A DNA stretch of 19,363 nucleotides from SNAP01 sp049671745 (GTDB taxonomy: Bacteria > Bacteroidota > Bacteroidia > Bacteroidales > Marinifilaceae): assembly GCA_049671745.1 (NCBI GenBank), contig JBATVL010000095.1, positions 1 through 19,363 on the forward strand, in the 5' to 3' direction. Below, piece by piece: positions 14,886 through 19,363 of the stretch. Positions within the stretch are counted from its first letter, which is position 1. Each line of letters opens with the position of its first letter. The notes under the pieces are model-generated. The model did no database searches, was not told the origin of the DNA, and saw only the letters and a list, made by a program, of their open reading frames with translations. Made by a program: the position numbers and the translations under genes.

Positions 14886-15350
14886 ATGGCTGAATTAAAA
14901 GAAGGAGATAAAGCACCTTATTTCAAGGGGTTAAACCAAGATGGAATAGAAATTTCTCTTGATAAATTCAAAGACAAAAGACTTATTCTATACTTCTATC
15001 CTAAAGATGATACTCCTGGCTGTACAGCAGAAGCTTGCAACTTTAACGACAATATAGATATGCTTAGAGGCAAAGGTTTTGACGTTGTTGGAGTAAGTAA
15101 AGATACTGCAGCTAAACATCTTAAATTTATAGCAAGATACGACCTGTATTTTAATCTTATTGCTGATACAGAGCATATTATTATGGAAGATTACGGTACT
15201 TGGCGAGAACAAAAGATGTTTGGTAAAAAATATATGGGAACAGTTCGAACGACATTCATTATCTCGGCAGAAGGGATAATTGAGAAGATATTTTCTAAGG
15301 TTGATACAAAGAAACATATCGAGCAGATATTTAAAGAATTACAAATTTAG
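14886..15350 (+). CDS. bcp: Thioredoxin-dependent thiol peroxidase (Bcp / PrxQ)
   Basis: A 154-residue cytosolic peroxiredoxin that reduces hydrogen peroxide and organic hydroperoxides with electrons from thioredoxin. The thioredoxin-fold active site is YPKDDTPGCTAEACNFND, with peroxidatic Cys46 and the resolving Cys51 five residues later, the PrxQ arrangement. The conserved VRTTFII strand near 119-125 supplies the active-site Arg. Length is typical of the family (150-160). The start at 14886 (MAELKEGDKAP) aligns with the usual N-terminus. recA begins 12 bp after the stop, so the two are almost surely co-transcribed, an order that links oxidative stress defence with DNA repair. Confidence 0.96.
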   Translation: MAELKEGDKAPYFKGLNQDGIEISLDKFKDKRLILYFYPKDDTPGCTAEACNFNDNIDMLRGKGFDVVGVSKDTAAKHLKFIARYDLYFNLIADTEHIIMEDYGTWREQKMFGKKYMGTVRTTFIISAEGIIEKIFSKVDTKKHIEQIFKELQI

Positions 15351-15362
15351 AAACATGCGATT

Positions 15363-16376
15363 ATGTCGGAAGAAGAAATAAAAAACAAGAAATTACAAGC
15401 TTTACAGCTTACTCTAGATAAAATTGAGAAATCATACGGTAAAGGTACTGTTATGAGATTAGGTGATTCGGCCATTGCTGATATCCCTTGTATACCTACT
15501 GGCTCTCTTGGATTAGATGTTGCTCTAGGCATAGGAGGACTACCCAAAGGTAGAGTTACAGAAATTTACGGACCTGAATCATCAGGCAAAACTACACTAG
15601 CTATTCACGTTATTGCTGAGGTCCAAAAACAAGGAGGTATTGCTGCTTTTATTGATGCTGAACATGCATTCGATAGATCTTATGCCGAGAAACTTGGAGT
15701 TGATACTGATAATCTTTTTATCTCTCAACCTGATTGCGGTGAAGAAGCTCTAGAAATAACAGACCAACTTATTCGTTCTTCTGCTATAGATCTTATTGTG
15801 ATAGATTCTGTTGCTGCTCTTACTCCTAGGGCTGAAATTGAGGGCGAAATGGGCGATTCAAGAATGGGACTACAGGCAAGACTAATGTCACAGGCTCTTC
15901 GAAAGCTTACAAGTATTATTGGCAAAACAAATACTTGCTGTATTTTTATTAACCAACTTAGAGATAAGATTGGCATTGTATACGGTAATCCTGAAACAAC
16001 TACTGGAGGTAATGCTCTTAAATTCTATTCTTCTGTTCGTCTTGATATTAGACGATTCGGACAAATTAAAGATGGAGATAAAATTATTGGCAATAATACA
16101 CGTGTAAAAGTAATTAAAAATAAGGTTGCACCACCTTTTAGAAAAGCTGAATTCGATATTATGTATGGAAAAGGTATTTCTAAAACGGGCGAAATTGTTG
16201 ACTTGGGGGTCAACTTCGAGATTATTAAAAAAGCGGGGTCTTGGTTCTCTTACGGAGATACTAAATTGGGGCAAGGTAGAGAATCTGTTAAAACTCTTTT
16301 TGAGGATAATCCAGAATTAGCTGAAGAAATTGAAGCTAAAATCATTGAAAAAATTAATATATCGAGAAATAACTAA
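15363..16376 (+). CDS. recA: Recombinase RecA
   Basis: A 337-residue DNA strand-exchange ATPase that also triggers LexA-type cleavage where present. Walker A GPESSGKTT covers residues 70-78. The catalytic Glu100 lies in FIDAEHAFD, and the L1/L2 DNA-binding loops are in GDSRMGLQARLMSQ and NPETTTGGNALKF. The C-terminal acidic tail is short (DNPELAEEIEAKIIEKINIS), as in other Bacteroidota; E. coli RecA has 353 residues. The start codon at 15363 follows bcp by 12 bp, and the next gene, an S9 peptidase, starts 29 bp after the stop, so bcp, recA and the peptidase may share a transcript. No SOS box was recognised upstream. Confidence 0.98.
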   Translation: MSEEEIKNKKLQALQLTLDKIEKSYGKGTVMRLGDSAIADIPCIPTGSLGLDVALGIGGLPKGRVTEIYGPESSGKTTLAIHVIAEVQKQGGIAAFIDAEHAFDRSYAEKLGVDTDNLFISQPDCGEEALEITDQLIRSSAIDLIVIDSVAALTPRAEIEGEMGDSRMGLQARLMSQALRKLTSIIGKTNTCCIFINQLRDKIGIVYGNPETTTGGNALKFYSSVRLDIRRFGQIKDGDKIIGNNTRVKVIKNKVAPPFRKAEFDIMYGKGISKTGEIVDLGVNFEIIKKAGSWFSYGDTKLGQGRESVKTLFEDNPELAEEIEAKIIEKINISRNN

Positions 16377-16405
16377 TAAAACATTACAAACTTATTTTAA
16401 AAACT

Positions 16406-18484
16406 ATGAAGTATATTGGATTCCTTGCCTTACTGGCTTGTTTCTCATGTGCAGCTCCACAGAAAGATGCTAAGGTGGCGCACAACTACAAAACTCCGAA
16501 GATGAAGCTTAAATCAGATGTCATGACACCAGAGGTTCTTTGGTCTTTCGGTCGCATAGGTGGAGAGACTGTTTCTCCCGATGGTAAAACTGTTCTTTTC
16601 GGAACTTCTTATTTTAACAAGAAGGAAGATAAATCTTACAGAGATTTATACACTGTTTCTGTTGATGGTGGACATGTTAAACAAATTACTGATACTCCTG
16701 AGAAAGAGTTTGAAGCTGTTTGGCTTAATGATGGTCGTATTGCTTATCTTTCTGCTAAGTCGGGTTCTGTTCAGATATGGACTATGAATGCAGAGGGACA
16801 AAAAGTTAAGCAGATTACTGAGATTGAAGGCGGTATTGAAGGATTTAAATTTTCTCCTGATGAGTCTAAACTTGTATACACTAAGGGTGTTAAACTTGAA
16901 AAGACTGTACACGACAATAATCCTGATCTTGACAAAGCTAACGCTAGAATTATAAATAATGAATTCTATCGTCACTGGGATCATTGGGTTGAAGATTATA
17001 CTCATATCTTTATTGCTGATGTTAAGGGAAGCCAAATTGTAAAAGAAGGTAAAGACATTATGCAAGGTGAGAAATGGGAATCTCCTGTTCGTCCTTGGGG
17101 TGGAATGGAACAAATCAACTGGACTGCTGACAGTAAGCAAGTAGCTTATTGTTCTCGTAAGAAAGAGGGTGTTAAATATGCGACTTCTACTAATGCAGAT
17201 ATCTATTTATACAATATAGAAACTGCTGCTACTAGTAATATGACTAAAGGAATGATGGGATACGATTTTAATATGGTATTCTCTCCTGATGGTAAGTATA
17301 TGGCTTGGGAAAGCATGGAAAGAGAAGGTTACGAGGCTGATAAAGTTCGTTTAACTCTTATGGATCTATCTACTAAAAAAGTTAAAGATATTTCTAAAAA
17401 TTTCGATCAAAATGTTTCTCACTTAACATGGACTCCTGATTCTAAATCTTTATATTTCATATCTGGTTTTCAAGCTACTACTGAGATTTACAATATTAAT
17501 ATTGAAAATGATTCTATTAGAAGAATTACTGATGGATATCACGATTTCCATTCTGTAGCTCTTGCTGGTGATAAACTTATTGGTTCTAAAGTTTCTATTT
17601 CTAAACCTGCTGAGATTTATAATATAGATCCTACTACTGGTAAAGACACTGAGATTTCTTTCGTTAATAAAGATTTACTTGATCAATTAAAGATGGGTAA
17701 AGTTGAAAAACGATGGATTACTACTACTGATAATAAACAAATGTTGGTTTGGGTTATTTATCCTCCTCATTTCGATCAGAACAAAAAATATCCTGCGCTT
17801 CTTTATTGTCAAGGTGGACCTCAAGGTACTGTTTCTCAGTTCTGGTCATATCGTTGGAATTTCCAAATGATGGCAGCTAATGATTATATTGTTGTTGCTC
17901 CTAACCGTAGAGGTCTTCCTTCTTTTGGTCAAGAGTGGAACGAGCAGATTTCTGGTGATTATGGTGGACAAAACCAAAAAGATTACCTTTCTGCTATTGA
18001 TAATGTTAAAGCTGAACCTTATGTTGACGAGAATAGATTAGGTGCTGTTGGTGCTTCTTATGGTGGTTTTTCTGTTTACTGGTTAGCCGGTCATCACGAA
18101 AAACGTTTCAAAGCATTTATCGCTCATGATGGTATGTTTAATCTTGAAGCTCAATATCTAGAAACTGAAGAAGTTTGGTTTGCTAATTGGGATTTAGGTG
18201 GTGCATTCTGGGAGAAAGACAATGCTATTGCACAAAAAACTTTCGCTAATTCTCCTCACAAATTTGTTGACAAATGGGATACTCCTATTCTTGTTATTCA
18301 TGGTGAGAAAGATTATAGAATTGTAGCCTCTCAAGGTATGTCTGCATTTAATGCTGCTCGTTTAAGAGGTATTCCTGCTCAATATTTATACTTCCCTGAA
18401 GAGAATCATTGGGTTCTTGGATGTCAAAACGGTATATTATGGCAACGTACTTTCTTTGGTTGGTTAGACAAATGGCTTAAATAA
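16406..18484 (+). CDS. S9 family (prolyl oligopeptidase-like) peptidase lipoprotein
   Basis: A 692-residue cell-envelope serine peptidase. MKYIGFLALLACFSC is a lipoprotein signal peptide with lipobox CFSC (lipidated Cys15). Residues about 45-420 form a WD40-like beta-propeller with PD40 repeats (SPDGKTVLFG, SPDESKLVYT, SPDGKYMAWE, TPDSKSLYFI). The alpha/beta-hydrolase domain (about 440-692) carries the catalytic triad Ser551 in GASYGG, Asp636 in HGEKDYRIV and His668 in EENHWV. Such enzymes cleave short peptides at the N-terminus (dipeptidyl or acylaminoacyl peptidase type) and suit periplasmic peptide use in Bacteroidota. Its codons end mostly in T (ggt, gct, tct), unlike the A-ending codons of genes at the left. 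A 14-bp hairpin follows the stop. Confidence 0.93.
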   Translation: MKYIGFLALLACFSCAAPQKDAKVAHNYKTPKMKLKSDVMTPEVLWSFGRIGGETVSPDGKTVLFGTSYFNKKEDKSYRDLYTVSVDGGHVKQITDTPEKEFEAVWLNDGRIAYLSAKSGSVQIWTMNAEGQKVKQITEIEGGIEGFKFSPDESKLVYTKGVKLEKTVHDNNPDLDKANARIINNEFYRHWDHWVEDYTHIFIADVKGSQIVKEGKDIMQGEKWESPVRPWGGMEQINWTADSKQVAYCSRKKEGVKYATSTNADIYLYNIETAATSNMTKGMMGYDFNMVFSPDGKYMAWESMEREGYEADKVRLTLMDLSTKKVKDISKNFDQNVSHLTWTPDSKSLYFISGFQATTEIYNINIENDSIRRITDGYHDFHSVALAGDKLIGSKVSISKPAEIYNIDPTTGKDTEISFVNKDLLDQLKMGKVEKRWITTTDNKQMLVWVIYPPHFDQNKKYPALLYCQGGPQGTVSQFWSYRWNFQMMAANDYIVVAPNRRGLPSFGQEWNEQISGDYGGQNQKDYLSAIDNVKAEPYVDENRLGAVGASYGGFSVYWLAGHHEKRFKAFIAHDGMFNLEAQYLETEEVWFANWDLGGAFWEKDNAIAQKTFANSPHKFVDKWDTPILVIHGEKDYRIVASQGMSAFNAARLRGIPAQYLYFPEENHWVLGCQNGILWQRTFFGWLDKWLK

Positions 18485-18509
18485 TATTACATAAGCTAAT
18501 TCATTATAA

Positions 18510-18546
18510 AAGAGACTCTTTGATAAATACTTTCAAAGAGTCTCTT
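18510..18546 (+). terminator. Hairpin terminator after the S9 peptidase gene
   Basis: A perfect 14-bp stem (AAGAGACTCTTTGA / TCAAAGAGTCTCTT) with a 9-nt loop, 25 bp after the peptidase stop. The trailing T-run is weak (TCTCTTGTATT), so termination may be partial. Its right arm touches the -33 position of the next promoter. Confidence 0.75.
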
Positions 18547-18574
18547 GTATTAAAAGAAAATACAACTATCTTTG
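18544..18574 (+). promoter_or_regulatory. Candidate promoter of the metal-efflux operon
   Basis: TATCTTTG at 18567-18574 is an exact TAnnTTTG -7 element. CTTG at 18544-18547 lies 19 bp upstream as a near-consensus -33. Transcription would begin close to the ATG at 18580, so the mRNA may be leaderless or nearly so. Confidence 0.5.
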
Positions 18575-18579
18575 AAGTG

Positions 18580-18939
18580 ATGAGAATTGTAGCACACATA
18601 CTAATTATACTTATTATTACATTGAATATTATTCCATGTAGTGAGACTGTGTGCGAACAAGAAAAAGAATTATCATCTCTAGAGAATCTTTTATCTGAAA
18701 ATAGCTATGACTCTCAGTCTAATGCACATACTGATGATCATTCTAAAGATAAATCAGATAATCACAAGGATTCTTGTTCTCCTTTTTGTTCTTGCAACTG
18801 TACTCATACAGCTAAAAGCTTTCCATTAGAGGAAATTAAAGAACAAATAAAAGAAACTACTTCTATTCTTTTTTCTGAAGAATATGAATTCACAGAAGAC
18901 TCATTTAATACAGAACTTTACCGACCACCTATCGTATAA
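18580..18939 (+). CDS. Small Cys/His-rich exported protein of RND metal-efflux operons (DUF6660-like)
   Basis: A 119-residue protein from ATG at 18580. The N-terminus MRIVAHILIILIITLNIIPC is a hydrophobic signal or anchor segment with a Cys at its end. The middle is rich in Asp, Ser and His (NAHTDDHSKDKSDNHKD), followed by the Cys cluster CSPFCSCNC and HTA, which looks suited to binding soft metals. The layout resembles small DUF6660 proteins that precede CusA/CzcA-type pumps in Bacteroidota; I give the family from memory. An upstream in-frame ATG at 18520 would add 20 residues but falls inside the preceding terminator hairpin and before the promoter, so 18580 is preferred. GTG at 18577 is also possible. 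The role is probably periplasmic metal handling for the pump encoded next. Confidence 0.75.
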   Translation: MRIVAHILIILIITLNIIPCSETVCEQEKELSSLENLLSENSYDSQSNAHTDDHSKDKSDNHKDSCSPFCSCNCTHTAKSFPLEEIKEQIKETTSILFSEEYEFTEDSFNTELYRPPIV

Positions 18940-18958
18940 ACGTCAAAGTTAAGGCTTT

Positions 18959-19035
18959 GATCATGATGGATACATTATTCTATTCTGTCTTCTAGGCAGA
19001 ATGTAGGATAGTTATATCCATGATTTGATCTTTTT
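18959..19035 (+). terminator. Long hairpin with U-run before the RND pump gene (terminator or attenuator)
   Basis: Arms GATCATGATGGATA (18959-18972) and TATCCATGATTTGATC (19015-19030) pair with one mismatch and a 2-nt bulge. Inside, ATTCTA pairs with TAGGAT and TTCTGTC with GGCAGAA around loop TTCTA. TTTTT follows directly at 19031. A small competing hairpin TCAAAG/CTTTGA (18943-18960) overlaps the left foot by two bases. The site lies between the small Cys-rich gene and the pump start, so it may control read-through into the pump genes. Confidence 0.7.
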
Positions 19036-19061
19036 AATTTATTAAAAAACAAATTCATTAT

Positions 19062-19363
19062 ATGATAGACAAAATAATAAGTCTTTCCATCAAAAATAAA
19101 ATGATGGTTAGCATGTTCACTATTGCACTTATTTTAGGTGGACTGTGGGCAATTAAGACTGTGCCAATAGATGCACAACCTGATATTACAAATAATCAAG
19201 TACAAGTTATAACTACCGCTCCAAAACTTGGTACTGAAGATATAGAACAATTCGTTACTTATCCAGTAGAGGTAGCACTGGCCAATCTTCCTGGTGTTAG
19301 TGAGATACGTTCAGTTTCTCGTTTCGGATTATCAGTAGTTACTGTTGTCTTTAAGGATGATAT
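19062..19363 (+). CDS. CusA/CzcA-type heavy-metal RND efflux pump, N-terminal fragment
   Basis: ATG at 19062 opens a frame that runs off the right edge after 100 codons. MIDKIISLSIKNKMMVSMFT is the cytoplasmic start and the first transmembrane helix, typical of RND pumps. The next stretch, LWAIKTVPIDAQPDITNNQV, continues into VQVITTAPKLGTEDIEQFVT, with YPVEVALANLPGV and RSVSRFGLSVVTVVF, all characteristic of the heavy-metal (HME) branch. The full protein would have about 1000-1450 residues in the inner membrane and work with a periplasmic adaptor and outer-membrane channel to export Cu+, Ag+, Zn2+, Co2+ or Cd2+; the metal cannot be told from this part. It lies 122 bp after the small Cys-rich gene and behind the hairpin at 18959-19035. 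Confidence 0.93.
   Translation, partial: MIDKIISLSIKNKMMVSMFTIALILGGLWAIKTVPIDAQPDITNNQVQVITTAPKLGTEDIEQFVTYPVEVALANLPGVSEIRSVSRFGLSVVTVVFKDD

Noticed and set aside
15725..16274. Overlapping frames on both strands inside recA
   Set aside because: They are shadows of the RecA reading frame, with no signals of their own.
18520..18579. Upstream start for the small Cys-rich protein
   Set aside because: The ATG lies in the left arm of a perfect terminator hairpin and upstream of the likely promoter; the signal-like segment begins at 18580.

Overview
The window is a low-GC stretch of a Bacteroidota chromosome, most likely Bacteroidales. The evidence is the gene order bamD, omega-like rpoZ, coaBC; several promoter -7 elements of the form TAnnTTTG; A-rich leaders without clear Shine-Dalgarno sites; lipoproteins with LTSC/CFSC lipoboxes; and an SPT/KBL-type alpha-oxoamine synthase. 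No genus is assigned.

Left part (1-7190) is housekeeping. On the minus strand is a bamD, rpoZ-like, coaBC operon, with coaBC running off the left edge. Divergent from it on the plus strand are an alpha-oxoamine synthase, rlmD and a SulP anion transporter, each followed by a strong intrinsic terminator; the last two have their own promoter-like sites.

Middle part (7191-13507) looks accessory. It holds a minus-strand Na+/Ca2+-exchanger-like gene. This is followed by a 493-bp direct repeat of the 3' end of sulP, including its terminator, which encodes a free-standing 133-residue STAS domain. Next is a translationally coupled minus-strand pair: a STAND/NACHT-type NTPase with a pentapeptide-like C-terminal part, then a RelA/SpoT-type synthetase whose guanine-binding motif is altered. 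That pair is the best candidate here for an undescribed anti-phage or stress-response module. Upstream of it is a 1.2-kb gene-free stretch containing about 230 bp with 11-bp periodicity, most of it also an ungapped imperfect inverted repeat of about 180 bp.

Right part (13508-19363) returns to ordinary genes on the plus strand: an exported aspartyl protease with a PDZ domain, bcp, recA, an S9 family peptidase lipoprotein, a small Cys/His-rich protein of heavy-metal efflux operons, and the start of a CusA/CzcA-type RND pump, cut by the right edge. A long hairpin with a U-run lies between the small protein and the pump and may attenuate pump expression.

No rRNA, tRNA, transposase, integrase or CRISPR array was seen.
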